Positions 1-11,966 of a DNA stretch of 64,000 nucleotides are shown here, one piece after another. Under the pieces are notes generated by a model that had not been told where the DNA came from, did no database searches, and saw only the letters and a program-made list of their open reading frames with translations. The DNA is from Heterodera schachtii (Eukaryota > Nematoda > Chromadorea > Rhabditida > Heteroderidae). Made by a program: the position numbers and the translations under genes. Each line of letters opens with the position of its first letter. Positions within the stretch are counted from its first letter, which is position 1. Where the stretch lies: the NCBI GenBank assembly GCA_023374025.1, contig SIJG01000042.1:930001-994000 (forward strand). The letters are read 5' to 3'.

Positions 1-136
1 CGTCATGGACAAATGGCAACGGCACTCGGCCAATCACCGCCGGCGATGCTTTTCGTGGCAAACAAACGAGGACGGCACTCTTCAAAGAGCAGCAACTCGC
101 CGCATCGTCCTTCTTTGAACTTTGACAAAATGCGAA

Positions 137-420
137 AGGTACGAAAAGGGAAAGAGAGAGTAAAGGATGAGAAAGAATAGGGAAAGAGAGAGAGAGTAAA
201 GGAAGAGAAAGAAGGGAAGAAGAGATAATATGGAAAAGAGAGAAGGGAAAGAGAGAGTAAAGGAAGAGAAAGAATTTGGAAAAGAGAGAAGGGAAAGAGA
301 AAGGGAAGGAAGAGAAAGAATTTGGAAAAGAGAGAAGGGAAAGAGAAAGGGAAGGAAGAGAAAGAAGGGAAGAAGAGATAATGGAAAAGAGAGAAGGGAA
401 AGAGAAAGGGAAGAAGTGAA
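137..420. repeat. Purine-rich low-complexity array (GGAAAGAGA-like)
   Basis: The + strand is almost pure A/G, built from imperfect repeats of units such as GGAAAGAGAGA and AAGGAAGAG. All reading frames through it give only Lys/Arg/Glu or Ser/Phe/Leu low-complexity translations, so the open frames here are composition artefacts. Confidence 0.85.
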
Positions 421-2203
421 GGGCATTGTTGGTTGTTCGAATTGCAAGAAATAATCATTTTGTAGAGAATGCTCAATGGAGGCGGCGGTGCTAATGGGCC
501 GTCAAATGGGGGCGAAGGTGCCGCAAAGGCGGGAGAAGAATAAGCCAGGGGCAATGGACACGTTGTATGGGAAGAGAAGCCGACGATTGCGGGGATGGCA
601 CAAATTGTCCTTTGGGCAGAAGCCACGCCTCCCAATTCGGCGAGGGCCGCTCTTTCTGAAAGTGAGAAGCGAAGCCCTCCCCAACGTACACTTAAATTGC
701 GACCTCATCTCATAAAACCAAATAGTTCTCATCTCAATGCCCTCCATCTAATTATGCCAATTAAGTTAATTATGCACCCATTTGCCCGTTGTTCTCCTCC
801 TCTAAATGTTCCTCAAATATCTCTAACATAAACTACCTGAAGGATCCCTTGTTTATTAATCGTTTATCGGCTTTTCTGCCAATTGCTTTTCTCAATCAAA
901 ACCAGAATTTGCTTAATGCGTTGCCTCTCTTTTTCTCACTCCTTCCCCTCGCTTCCGTTTTCTCTCGCCCTTTTCCTATTGGCCTTTTCAGTCCTTCTCT
1001 CTCTCTCGCCTCCTCTCTCTCCCCTTAACTCTCGCCCTCTCTCTCATTATCTCTCTCTGTTCTCTCTCTCCCTCTCTCTCTCTCTCATTATTTTTCCTCC
1101 GGTCATCCCAATTGGCGGTTATCGTGAACTGTGTCGATTTGCTCAATTTGACAATAATTTGTGCGACGTGTCGTATTATGTTTTTCTGCTTTTCTTGTGA
1201 CTTTGTCCAAGTGCGTTTTTGGCTTTCCCCCCCCCCCCCCTTTTGGCTCTTTTTGTCTTTTTCCCTCCCCAATTCATTTTTCGTCATTCCTCGAGCGCGC
1301 GTCACGATTTCCGCAATTGGATTGACATTTGCCCGTCCTGTGTTATTTGTCCGCCATTAGTCAAAATTGCGCTGCCCTTTAGCTGTTCTCCTAATAAGGC
1401 TAATTCCATCAAGTGAATGAATAAATACTCATTGTTTCTTCTGTTTCTTCTCGCCCATTCCCTCGGGTCCCTCCGTTTTCCTTCGCCCAATTTTCTTCCC
1501 CAAAATTTCTCTTTGACTTGGCTTTAATTTGATCTTCTCTCCTTTCGAGTTCATTCCTTTCACAAGCTTATAAAATGCACAACCATCACTCATTTGGCTT
1601 TATTTTACCATAGAATGGTCGACCGATTGATCAGTGAGTGAGTGATCAATTGACAACATTTGGTCCTCCGATAGTCTTAATTCCAACATTGCTTCATCCC
1701 CAGTGCTTATTCCTTCCTCCCAATCTCCTTTCCTCCAACCTCACTCCATTCGTGCACAATCGCTGTTCCCCCCCCCCCTTATCAGTTGTCCTATTCTTCC
1801 TCTTCCTCCGTCTCCCTTTTCCTCCTCACTTCCATCCCAGTCGTTTCGTTTGTTTTTTGCCCTTTCCTACACATTCTTAACACAGCCAATTTAATTCAAT
1901 TTAATTTTAGTTTTCTTCCTCCCTTTTCTCATTCTTCTGATAAAGTTTCTCTTACTTTAATGTGTGTTTCTTTAAAAATGATAACGAAAAAGGCAAAGTG
2001 TTCTCACTGTTTGTCCCCGCCCATTTAAATTCGAACCGACAAAAAGAAAATGCAAAACAAAAAACTGATCTTCCAATTGCAAAACTCGACCAATTCAATT
2101 CCATTACAAAATGGCGTTTTTTGAATATAATTTGGTGAGAAGTGGACATGGTAATCGTGTTTTTGTTCTGCAACTGTAACGTTTTGGTCTCCTTGGCCAT
2201 TTG
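421..2203. other. Gene-poor stretch with pyrimidine-rich microsatellite
   Basis: I see no supported gene here. A CT-rich microsatellite lies at about 985-1092, and C-runs of 10-12 occur near 1229 and 1770. The minus frame over about 430-635 is proline/alanine-rich and open, but it shows no splice-consistent continuation and no family resemblance. Confidence 0.5.
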
Positions 2204-2455
2204 CTAAGGCCAAAGGCACTCTCTGTCCTTGGCCATGCATTTCGCCTCACCAAAATGCAATTTGTTGGCCTCGGTTCCGTTGTTGAATCTGCTGACACAA
2301 ATGCACATGCTGTTGCAAATGCCTCCGTTGACTCGGCACCCCGTGTCCTGACAACTCCGACTGCCCAAATGCACACACAGAGAAGGGCAGGGGGCCGGGA
2401 GCAGAAACAGCAGCAGAAAGGGCACCAGCGCCGCGGGGGACTCGCCCGGTTTGGA
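2204..2455 (-). CDS. Last exon of a cysteine-rich secreted-type peptide (candidate)
   Basis: This is an 83-residue open exon in phase 0. A TTTCAG acceptor lies just upstream (2456-2461) and a TAG stop at 2206-2204. It starts with a strongly hydrophobic run (VPFLLLFLLPAP), like the core of a signal peptide. Nine cysteines follow, in a pattern such as CQDTGCRVNGGICNSMCICV, which recalls small EGF-like or toxin-like folds, and there is one N-glycosylation motif (NGT). No start codon lies in this exon, so an upstream exon must supply it, and I could not place one with confidence. I do not recognise the family. A donor-like GGTGAG inside the exon means the tail could be spliced differently. The transposon edge at 2492 begins immediately upstream. 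Confidence 0.35.
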   Translation of the reverse strand, partial: SKPGESPAALVPFLLLFLLPAPCPSLCVHLGSRSCQDTGCRVNGGICNSMCICVSRFNNGTEANKLHFGEAKCMAKDRECLWP

Positions 2456-2491
2456 CTGAAATGGCGGAGATGGAAAAATGAGGGACCAGGT

Positions 2492-4464
2492 CGTTTTGGC
2501 CGACGATTTGGCGCCAGGGTCGTTTTGGCGCCAAGCCAGAATAAAAAAAAATTGAATATAATACACACACATTTTAAAAATTTTCGAAAAATTTTGTAAA
2601 AGAAAAAAATAAAAGGTATTTTTCGCGAACTGCGTGTAAATAAAATTTAACAAGGCAAAGAAAATTATCAGAAATAACGGATTCATATGATAATTACGCG
2701 AAATCCCGCGGTGAAATTCCAAATAGGTAATATGCCAGGGCTCGGATCGGGCAACCTCTGCTCTTTCCAAGGACGAGTATACCAGTTTCCAAGGACAAGG
2801 GGAAAGTCCATTAAATTCAAGGACATTTAAAATTTTATCATATGCATTGAAAACGCGTCCAGACATTTGCGGACGGACATTTGCGGACAATTTCGGGAAA
2901 AAATAAAAAAATTTCTTAAAAAAAGAAAAATAATGAAAAATTGATCTCATTAGCACGTCTCTTCTAAATTTCAGATAAAAAGAAACATATTTTAAATTTT
3001 TTAGATGTGCTTAATCGCGAATGTGTCAATAAAAAAGAGAGAGTGCAGAGAAAAAGGTGCTAGGACGAAGTTACAAAAGTATCAATGATTGAAATATTTA
3101 AATTTAATTATTTAAGTTTAATTTGCGAAATAATACATCATAAGTTAGCTTAAATTTAGTCAAATTAATTAAATTTAGAATGGAAAGTAGCCTCAGTCCT
3201 CTACCATATAATAATTTTTTAAAAATTTCACAAAAATTTACAAAAAGTTGTAAGCAAAAAAGCTCGAAAAATTTTGACTCAACATTTTTGACCCTAACTT
3301 TTTTTAAATTCAATAAAATTTTTCGAAATTTAAGCTAATAATAGAGAATTCTTTGGGCTATTTTTTCATATAAAGTGCAGTGTGATTAATTGAATGTTTG
3401 AACAATTTTCATGCATTTAACGACCTTGCATTTTTTGGATGACCACAAAAAAATAACACTATTAATTCCTTCATAACTTTTTTCAGAAACAACCAATTTT
3501 AATTTTGTTTATATGATTAGATAGCTTAAAGAATTCTCTAGTTTAAATTTCGAAAAATTTATTGAATTTAAAAAGAGTTAGGATCAAAAATGTTGAGTCA
3601 AAAGCTTTTTTGCTTACAACTTTTTGTAAATTTTTGTGAAATTTAAAAAAAAATTATTATATGGTAGAGGATAAATTGAGCTACTTTCCATTCGAAAATT
3701 AATTAGTTTGACTAAGTTTAAGCTAACTTATGATGTATTATTTAGCAAATAAATTTAAATAATAATTAAATTTAAATATTTCAATCATTGATACTTTTTA
3801 ACTTCGGCTCACCACGAAAAAAAATACATTTCTCATTTTGGCGTGCTATTAATTGATCATTTTGAGTTGTCCAATTTTCAACCCAAGTATAACTTTCTAT
3901 CTACAAGTCGTATCCCTTACCATTCAAAAGGCAATTCGGTAGAGAATTTTGTGCTCTTTCTGGCAGCCCAATCAAAAAATTTCAGAAAAATTTCCCAACC
4001 CCTCGGAGTTTTTTTTCGAAAATTTCCCCGATTTTCAATGTATTTTTTGGTGTCTCGATCACCATAAAGGAGTGATCTGATCAAGTTGGTGTAAGAGACT
4101 TTTTTGATCAGTATCAAAAGTTATATAAATAGGAATTTTTTCAGATTTTTGGGTAAACTATTCAATAGTTTTTCAAGTTTGAGTCAAGACTTTTTTCCGC
4201 CCCTTTTTGAGCAAGGTCTGATCAGGAGACTTATTCACGAGAATGATAAAGCGGATTGAAATGATTTTGTGGTGAATGAAATGCCCATATATTGGGGTAA
4301 ATAAATATACATAAACAAAAAATAATCAGCTAAAATTGCAGTCGAAATTTAAAATTCTACAAATTTTATCATCTTGAGTCAAGACTTTTTTCCACCATTG
4401 TACATGCCTATTTTTTGTTTTTTTTTTAATTTTTGGCTTGGCGCCAAAAGTCGGCGCCAAAACG
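2492..4464. mobile_element. Large GGCGCC-ended inverted-repeat element (composite)
   Basis: The left end (about 2492-2538) and right end (about 4426-4464) are inverted copies sharing CGTTTTGGCGCC and TTGGCGCCAAGCCA followed by an A-rich tract. Between them lies AT-rich DNA with no transposase frame, so the element is non-autonomous. At least one further element (3056-3816) is nested inside it. The GGCGCC-rich ends resemble those of the element at 46872-47547, which suggests one family. Edges are accurate to a few bases only. Confidence 0.55.
3056..3816. mobile_element. Foldback MITE, family A copy 1 (near-complete palindrome)
   Basis: The first half (from GGTGCTAGGACGAAG) and the second half (to CTTCGGCTCACCACG) are inverted copies over almost the whole 761 bp. 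One example is the pair ACATCATAAGTTAGCTTAA and TTAAGCTAACTTATGATGT. A second copy lies at 40692-41472. This copy interrupts another repeat: the flanking GAGAGAGTGCAGAGAAAAA on the left and TTTCTCATTTTGGCGTGC on the right are contiguous in the family B elements at 45858 and 37488. It encodes no protein. Confidence 0.85.
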
Positions 4465-5345
4465 ATACGGACTCAAAAATGAACGCAAAAACCGACCCAC
4501 CCGCGTGAAGAGAAACAGCGGCACCGATGGAAGGCCCAACACTTTCAGAAGAGTCATTAGAGACTTTAATGTGACGAGTAGAAAAGGGAATGGATTCTTA
4601 GCGAGTGAGTGGCGGTGAAGTGATCAAACGGTGAAGTGTGGGCTGTGAACTTTTGAGACGGACTCGGCCCGACGGCGCCCCCCCCCCCCCCCCCCTATGA
4701 CGTCACTCTCCCCGGCCAACGGATGCTTCTTCTTCTTTAGCCCTTCTCTTCGGTCCTTTGTTTTTAAAAAAGCGAAACTGAAAACTCATAAAGAGTTCAA
4801 AAGAAGCGAATTTACAAAGCACCAAATTATATTGTATGAACAAAGTTTTGCCATTTGCTATTTGCCTTTTGTGAAAAATTAATAAAAAATAACCCAATTT
4901 CAATTTAAAAAGAGACCATTTTGGAGACAAAAACTTAAAAAATTGTATTCATATTTAAAAAGAATCTGTGGGTGAATACATAGAAAACATAAAAGTCTTA
5001 AGAAAGTGCTTTTATGTTGAATTATTTAAAATTAAAATGCAAATTCTCATCCAATGCTTAATCTCCGACATGCTCAAAATAGAAAAGAGTAAAACACGAG
5101 AATATATAACTTTTTCACATAAAAAAGTCGTATTTATCTGGTCAATACCAATAGTTTAAAAGCAAAATGATGCTAAAACCTTGCAATTTGAATTTTTTTA
5201 AGATAAAATTAAAATTAAATTTTGATAAAATTCCTTAAGCTGTGCTCAAAGTGAATAAAAAGTAAATTAGATTTTCATAAATGTAATTTTTGGATGGGCA
5301 AAAACGGAGGGTTTTGGTGAACAGCCAAAGACAACACGTGAACAG
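4465..5345. other. Intergenic, no gene seen
   Basis: AT-rich DNA with a run of 17 C at about 4680-4696 and no splice-consistent coding. It is probably the downstream flank of the minus-strand gene at 5346-7011. Confidence 0.5.
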
Positions 5346-7011
5346 TTAGTCGGAAGTGATCAGCGCTCTCAGCTGGGGGTACACCTCGCACAGAATGAGC
5401 AGCAGCGCAACGCCAACCATCGCGGCACGCTTTTGGACGTCCCTTTGGGAGGACCTTTTGGGGCAATTTGAGCAGAACAATCTTCGGTTGTTGTTGTTGC
5501 TTGCTTTCTTACATGAACTTGAGCACCAAAATGTTGCTGGAAAGGGCGAATTTCGTACGGACGTGGCCAAAAACGGTTTTTCGGTCGGGGGACTTTAGCC
5601 AAAAAACGCAGTCACTGCCGAGCAAACCCACGGCCTTTCCGAGAGATTGGAGCGACACGAACACCTGCGGAAAACACTTCATTCGTCCGTTGGGAAGGAC
5701 AGTTAATTTACTCGCTCCACTCGCATTATCACCGTCTCATCTGAGCTGGCTTTGACCAGAGAAAAGTCCGACCCGCACGGATCGCGCATTAACTGCGAAA
5801 GATTAAATGATTGGCATGGCACAACATGGAGGTGGTATTGATTGTATCAGTGGTGCTGTGGAAACAATTTTGGGGAGGAACCCTGGAATTTGCAAGGTTT
5901 TCCGCTTCGGGGCCGGTCTTCGGGTTTTGATAATTGCGCCCCCTGCTGGCGATCTTCCGCTATTTGTTTAATAGGTGCACTGCTTGCCAATGTTACCATG
6001 CCCACCTTGAAGAGGGTCGCTTGGGACGGGTGCATCAGTTTGCCGAGTGAGTCGGCCGTGTGAGTGGAAAGTCTGACGAGCATCACCGCTTTGCCAGCCT
6101 CATTCTTCAACACCAGCCCGTGCCCCTTTTGGACTTCTGCCGTCATGACCAACTTCTTCTTTTGCTCTTCATTTCTAATTTTAAAACTAATCGCATCGAG
6201 CTGTGTCAAATTAGCCGATCGATGAAGCGACCGATGTCTGAAAAGGGTAAAAAAGGGAAACGGATGGGACAAAAAAAGGGGGGGGGGGCAAAAGGCGAAG
6301 GGGATAAAAAGGTATCTTTACAAATTGATTCAGTGATGGAGGACAATCCGTCAGCAAAATTTAGTTTATTTTTACTTAATGATAAATCTCCTTGCTACAT
6401 AAAATCTGTTTGATTTAAAAAAGGTGCAGGTTTTTTTTTGCAATATTTCTTTAAAAATTTAATTAAATTTACCATTTTATAGAAATTATGTTTATTTAAA
6501 AAAAAGTTATTATTACTTTTATAAATATCAAATTATTTTAATCATTGTGTTTTATAATAATCTTTTTTTTTAAAATAAATTTCTGATGGATAGTCCCTGA
6601 CCAATTGTCCATTGACAGATTGCCCGGGACTCGTAAAAAAGGGGAAGCGGAAGGGGACAAAAGCGCCTATCGAAACCGCCGCTCCAAAATCTATTTAATT
6701 TTTGAAATTAAAATGGGGGCAAAACGCATTCAATATTCAAAAAGCATTTATGTAAATAATTTTTTTTTTTTTTTGCCTACATTTTTCACATTTTTAATTC
6801 GAAAATATAATTTTTTCCTCCGTCTAATTTTTCCTCTAAAAAATGATTAATGTTACATTTGACTGTGAGCAGCGTTCAGTTTGATGGAGAGTCGGTCCGT
6901 GTGGGCCAATGATAAGCAATCGGGGAACTCGTGAAAGGCGTGACTGTCAGTGGCCTTTTGCACTGCTTTGGCAATTCCTCCCGCAATCTGATCGACCAAT
7001 TTTGGGTACAT
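5346..7011 (-). CDS. Uncharacterised 215-residue protein with C-terminal membrane segment
   Basis: Four exons read cleanly: 7011-6857, 6237-6006, 5664-5513 and 5454-5346. Donors are GTAACA, GTGGGC and GTAAGA; acceptors are TTTTCAG, TTCCGCAG and CAAAAG. The last acceptor has an in-frame alternative 12 nt downstream (5442), giving 211 residues. The start is the ATG of MYPKLVDQI; upstream the frame is closed after a TTTTCAG acceptor, so the 5' UTR probably carries an intron. The middle is a mixed basic, soluble-looking region (EEQKKKLVMTAEVQKGHG), followed by a semi-hydrophobic stretch and a final membrane-like helix (MVGVALLLILCEVYPQL). I considered peroxisomal PEX11 and Ragulator subunits but cannot support either. 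Function is unknown. Confidence 0.6.
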
Positions 7012-10000
7012 TTTTTGTTTGAAAAGAATGAAAGAGGAAAAAATGGATGGTAACGAAAATGGTAAATCAAAAATGCAATCGATGGAATTGGGTCTGAAAA
7101 GTGAGAAGAGAATAGAAAAAATGTGAGGAGAGGCGGGCGGCGCGGCGTTTTCATTCGATCAGTCGCCACAGAATGGCGGCGGGGGACGGACTGATTTTGG
7201 TGGTACAACCGAATTAAAAAGGTAAATCTCCTTTGGCACGCCTTTGGCGTGCCTTTGAACAGCTGGGCTCATTGCCAAAAGTGCAAAATGTCACGACAGT
7301 CCGCTCACGAAGTCCCCCATTTGACTGATCATTTGCTCACCGATCCAATTTGGGGCTCGCAGTTCAAAAAGTAAATCCATGTTTGGCTTAGTGAGTTATG
7401 TAAGGTGTATAGAAATTGCGGGCCAGGCCATTTTCACGTGGCCGTATCTGTTCATGTCGCATAAAATAATTCATGGCCGAACAGATGAAAAATTAATTCC
7501 CTTTGCTAGGAGTGCATTAAAAATATGGAATCAACTCTATGGAATTAAAATATATTTTTTTTAAAACAAAAAAAAATTCCTTATGATAATTAGGGTTTAT
7601 ATTTTTAGGTTTTTACCTATTTTTTTCTGAGCTCCCAGTGACCCGAAAAGCACGAAAAATATGTTGTTGTTTTTTTTGGTGGTTGTTAAGCTACTTTTCG
7701 AGTTATTAGTAGAGCCCGGATTTTTCAGCACCAAAAAATGATAATTAAGCACATAATTCAGCATAAAAAATGCTAAATTAATCACGAAATAAGCATGAAA
7801 ATGACAAAATAAGCACAAAAATCGAAAAAAGCATAAAAATTTGGTGCTTTTTAGGTAAAATTTTTATCAGTTAATAATAAATTCTCAATTTTTCTTTTCG
7901 CACTGACAATTTTAACATTTCCTTAGCAAGCAAAAATTGAAATTTTCAAATAAAAATTAAGGAGTGATCCGACCAACTTGTGCAATTTCATGGTTTATAA
8001 ATTCCTGAATTTTTAGAACAATGTTGTCATTGGATAAATAATAAGGTATGTAACTCATTTTAATTTTGCTTTTTAGTTTTGGACAACAAATTTTGGACAA
8101 TTTTTGTGAAAACGATACAAATAAAAATACCTTATATTTTTTTTTTTTTTTTTAAATTTATTTATTCAAAAATAAAAATAACCAAAAGAAGGGCATATGC
8201 CACTTACACTTTTGGTGGAAATGAAGACAAATGCACAGAGTGAAAGAAGACAATTGAATTTAGAGAAACATAGCCAGACCTCCAGCGAAAAGAAATTTGG
8301 TTTTAGGAGATGAAGAGAAAAATTTGGTTTGAGGAAAATTTGTAAGAGAAATTTGGGTACTTTTCTAGTTGACAGGCTACTTTTAACATACATTTTCAGA
8401 TGCCTATAAATGTGTTTTTGAAATTAATGAAAACAAGTTTAAGAGGTTTTTAGGGTCGCTGATCACGAATCCGGGCTCAGATCAGCGCTACCGTTCACTA
8501 CATGAGCTGTACAGGGACAAAAAATTGATAGGCTACCTGTACCATAGCTATGATTTCATTGGTTGTTGCAGGCGCCATATGTGAAATATGAAGAAAAAAG
8601 CCGACATTCGACGACGGAATGGTAAAGAAATGAGAAAAATTAAAAGCGAAAAGCAAAAGCGCGTGGTCAGCTGATCGATTAGTGAGCGCAAAGGAAAAAG
8701 TGATCAGAAAATTACTAAAGTGATCAATCGATCAGAGGTGAAAATGCTGCGGTAAACGATTGATTGCCTTACGCCAATTTGTACGCTTCGATTGGTCAAA
8801 AGTCCTGCAAATTGCCTAATAAAATTAGGCGGCGGTTGCGCACTCTTTCCCAATTCTGCCCAAATTTTTGCACTTTCATCAAATTCCCAAATGTTAGTAA
8901 ATTTTCCTCAAAATGCACTTCTTTCCATTTTTGCTGCTATTTTGACCCTCTCCCAAAATGCTCCTCCGCCGATCGGTCCTTTTTTGATTGACTCACGCGA
9001 AAAGGCCCAAATGATCGGTCTCCAAATCGAAAAGGCAAATGGCAAAATCTGCGGGGACAAAAAAGTAAAAAAAAAAAAAATGGTTATAAAATCCCGAAAA
9101 TTGGCACAAAGGGAGGGGAGAGATTCCATTTGGCAAAAGTGTAGGAAATGAGCGACTTAATCGAACCGGACAAAGTGAGTGCATTTTGGCCGCAATTGGA
9201 AGTGATCGGAATCGACAAGGCATTGGTGTGTGATAGAAAGACGAGGTGATCGGAGGAGGGAGGGCACTGATCAAACCAATGAAAAATAAATGAACAATTA
9301 ATCGGAGATTTGGATAATTTAGCGATTTCTCCATGGAAATTCCTCTTCTGCTGGGGGAAGGCGTCGGAGTTGAAATGGGGGAAAAAGCAAAGACAAATTT
9401 GGCAAACCGAACAAATTTAATGGAAGGAGGTAAATGCGGCAAAATGCCAAAAGGGAATGATTTGTTTTTGTTGTGTCGGAATAATTGTGTAAGAAATTTC
9501 AATGCATTAATTCCATTTGCGTTGCTTTCGTATGAAAGTGGGAAGTATTTTAGGACATGTCCCCGGAGGGCATCGACAGGCGAATAAATCGGCCGAATCG
9601 CCCAAAAGCGCGCCGATTGGCATTAACATTGAAGCGCTGAATGATGAGGGGAAAAACTCGTTGAACAAATGGTGTCGCCGGAGGGCGAGAAGGAATTGGA
9701 TGGATGTTGGCACGGATGGAGGCGATGGCACAACGGGGAGGCGGTAGGGAAATAGCGCATGACCAGCAGAGAGGGGGAGGGGCAGCAGAGAGATTTGCTA
9801 GGAGGGGCTAAAATCCAAGCAGTCCATGTGTTTCTGTTGGCCTCAGTGAAGCCGCTTCCGTGTTGGAGCCAATCCTCGACCGAGGCAACTACGACCCGCG
9901 CAGTGCGCCTAGAGCTTTTAAATGATACCAAATTAGTCATTTTTCGATCCTTTTAAAAATCCCCCCTCTATATAAGTCAGAAGTGCCGAAACACCCAAAA

Positions 10001-10081
10001 AGTGACAAAGTGAAAATTTCTCATTTTGATTAGTTTATATATGCGCACACATCAACAATAATACATATACATACAATTCAA
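7012..10081. other. Long non-coding stretch with AT-rich repeat
   Basis: I found no gene. Positions 7712-8478 are bracketed by the short inverted ends GAGCCCGGAT and ATCCGGGCTC and contain many AAATAAGCAC-like words, suggesting a decayed element. The motif GGTCGCTGATCACGAATCC near 8454 matches the end of another family seen at 13040, 31630, 47848 and 49469. Short open frames in 8760-9950 have no splice or family support. Confidence 0.45.
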
Positions 10082-10210
10082 ATGATCGGGTGTATTGACA
10101 ATTACAATATGGGGCATTATGACAGTTTATGGGCACTACGACAAAACAATTTCAAGTGATCGGGGGTATTGACAATTACAATATGGGGCTTTATGACAGT
10201 TTATGGACAC
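10082..10210. repeat. Two-copy tandem repeat, about 72-bp period
   Basis: The words TATTGACAATTACAATATGG and TATGACAGTTTATGG occur in both units, near 10093 and 10166, with small differences. The repeat sits just downstream (3' side) of the phosphatase gene and has no coding content. Confidence 0.7.
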
Positions 10211-10300
10211 GCTGACAACGCAATACATTCGCAAATGATCATATTCCATCCTGATGATCCCTCCGTCATCGGCCGGCCCGGCGACGTCAGCAGCAGCAGC

Positions 10301-11604
10301 TCAGCCCCGTCGCATGGTGGAGTTCAGTGCCTGCACGAGGGCGTTGAGCGCGTTCACGTTGATGTTCAGCTTTGACGCCTTGTTTTGTGCATAACTGAAA
10401 AAAATTAAAGGTTCATTTTTGTTTGATGAAAATTTGAAAACCCACCGAAGAATCACGAAGTAAATGTAGAGGTACTGGTCGAGCGTCTGTATGCTTTGCG
10501 ATCGTTGGCGCCGGAGGTCACGGATGAGAGCGAAGATGTTGAGAGGCTGGCCGAGGTGCAGCGTTTGGTTGGCCAAGTACACCGCCACGAGCGTTCCAGT
10601 GCGTCCGATGCCTGGAATGGGAAAAAATGATTAATTTTCAATGTTTCTTGTTTCCGTTAACTCACCAGCTGAACAGTGCACAACCGCTCGGGGGACGCCG
10701 ATCACATGGTACAGCAGGCGCAGTGGGGCCAGGTCGCTGTGGGGCACTCCGCGGTCGGGCCATTGTCGCCAGTGGAAGTGTTGAACGCGCAAGTGGCCCT
10801 GTCGCATCTGCGGTGCTCCAACGATGAGGTCCGTCCTGTAGAGCGCGCCTTCCACGTGGTATTCGCGCACGAATTTGACCATGATCTGGTTGTTGGCGAA
10901 GCGCATGAGCTAGGAGGGAAGGGGAAATGATTAATTGTTAAATTGGTTAAAATTTCAAAACCCACCTTGTTGTCCGCGGTCGGCCAGTACTGATGACACT
11001 TGATCCGATTTTGTTCGATGGTGTCGCAGAGCATCACAATGCCTTCGATGTTCTCCTGCACGATCATTGTCCAGAAGTCGTCGCAGGTCGTCTCGAGCGG
11101 GCCTTGAGTGCAGATGAAGCGGTTCTCGCCGAACGTGCTGATCCAGTTGGCGTGGATGTAGCGTCCGCTGTGGAGTCGCACCCGGTTGATTTCCGTGCAG
11201 ATCACATCTCGGTAGCGGTTGCATTCCAAGTTCCTGCAATTTAAAATTGGGAAGATTAGACATGCACAAATTGAACATGACGCCAAAACCCACCGTGTAA
11301 ACTCAGGCGATGGCTCCGGTCGTGGCGCTGCGTTGAGTTCGGTGAATTCGCTGACCAGGTCCTGCACGGAACGCGGCGTTGTGTCGTTGACGAAGCGTTC
11401 CAGGGCGAAGAAGAATTCTGCCGTGTCCTCCCATCTGCGAAGAGTTGGCGTCTGCGCGAGCACACTCTGTTCCTGCGTTGTTGTTGGACGCCCTTGCTGC
11501 TGCTGAGTGCCGGCCTGACGAGTCTGCTGCGTTGACCGGCGGGTTGGGCGTCGCGGTGCTTCCGTCTGGCCCCTCTTTTGGCGTCCACTTCCAGCGCCGG
11601 ACAT
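10301..11604 (-). CDS. Cytosolic protein-tyrosine phosphatase (classical PTP domain)
   Basis: This is a predicted 360-residue enzyme that hydrolyses phosphotyrosine on proteins. Its five exons are 11604-11294, 11233-10966, 10909-10666, 10611-10446 and 10394-10301. All introns are 40-60 bp and start with GTGGGTTTT or GTGAGTT. The PTP domain fills residues about 100-345: the NRYRDV substrate-loop motif, a FW.M.V.EN segment, a QWPDRG WPD loop with the general acid Asp, and the signature HCSAGIGRTGT. The signature is split by an intron after HCSAG and holds the catalytic Cys and the phosphate-binding Arg. The first 100 residues are Gln/Thr/Arg-rich and probably disordered. No signal peptide or membrane helix is seen. 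Nematodes have an expanded set of short PTPs of this type, many testis-enriched; that role here is inference. It is divergent from the gene at 11967. Confidence 0.9.
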
Positions 11605-11872
11605 CCGCGTTTGCTGTGTGCGTTGAGGTTGAAATGCGCGGCAGAGCGTTGTTGATCACTGTAAAAGGGAAAAAAAATTAATGATGTGCAAATGGAGGGG
11701 GTGAGGGGAAAACGGGCGATGGTGAAGAAGGCGCACCTCAGTAATTAGGCGCGAGGCGTGTCGAAAATAATAGGCGTGAATTGAAGGAAATGGAATAAGT
11801 GAGAATTTTGGGCATTTTCCGCCCTTTTATATTCAATTTTTTTTCAAATTCCTTCCAGCAGAATTGGATATG

Positions 11873-11880
11873 TATAAAAG
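11873..11880 (+). promoter_or_regulatory. TATA box of the lysine-rich protein gene
   Basis: TATAAAAG lies 87 bp upstream of the ATG at 11967, and a pyrimidine-rich stretch follows. The spacing fits a TATA-driven promoter with a short 5' leader. Confidence 0.55.
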
Positions 11881-11966
11881 GGGTCGTCTTTCCCTCCGCT
11901 TCACATTTCTTCTTCTTCTTCACCACACTCCAACCAACGAACCGCTTCAGTGCGCAACGCAACGCA

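Noticed and set aside
3..635. 210-codon minus-strand frame at the window start
   Set aside because: Two thirds is a translation of the purine-rich repeat (Ser/Phe/Leu strings). The remaining Pro/Ala-rich part shows no supporting splice signal or homology.
2201..2599. Plus-strand frame starting LRPKAL, superficially like LAMTOR2 (MLRPKAL)
   Set aside because: The similarity is limited to six residues, the first codon is TTG, and the rest does not match a roadblock fold.
5346..7011. Assigning the four-exon minus gene to PEX11 or Ragulator
   Set aside because: Only vague hydrophobic pattern similarity; no diagnostic motif. Left as uncharacterised.
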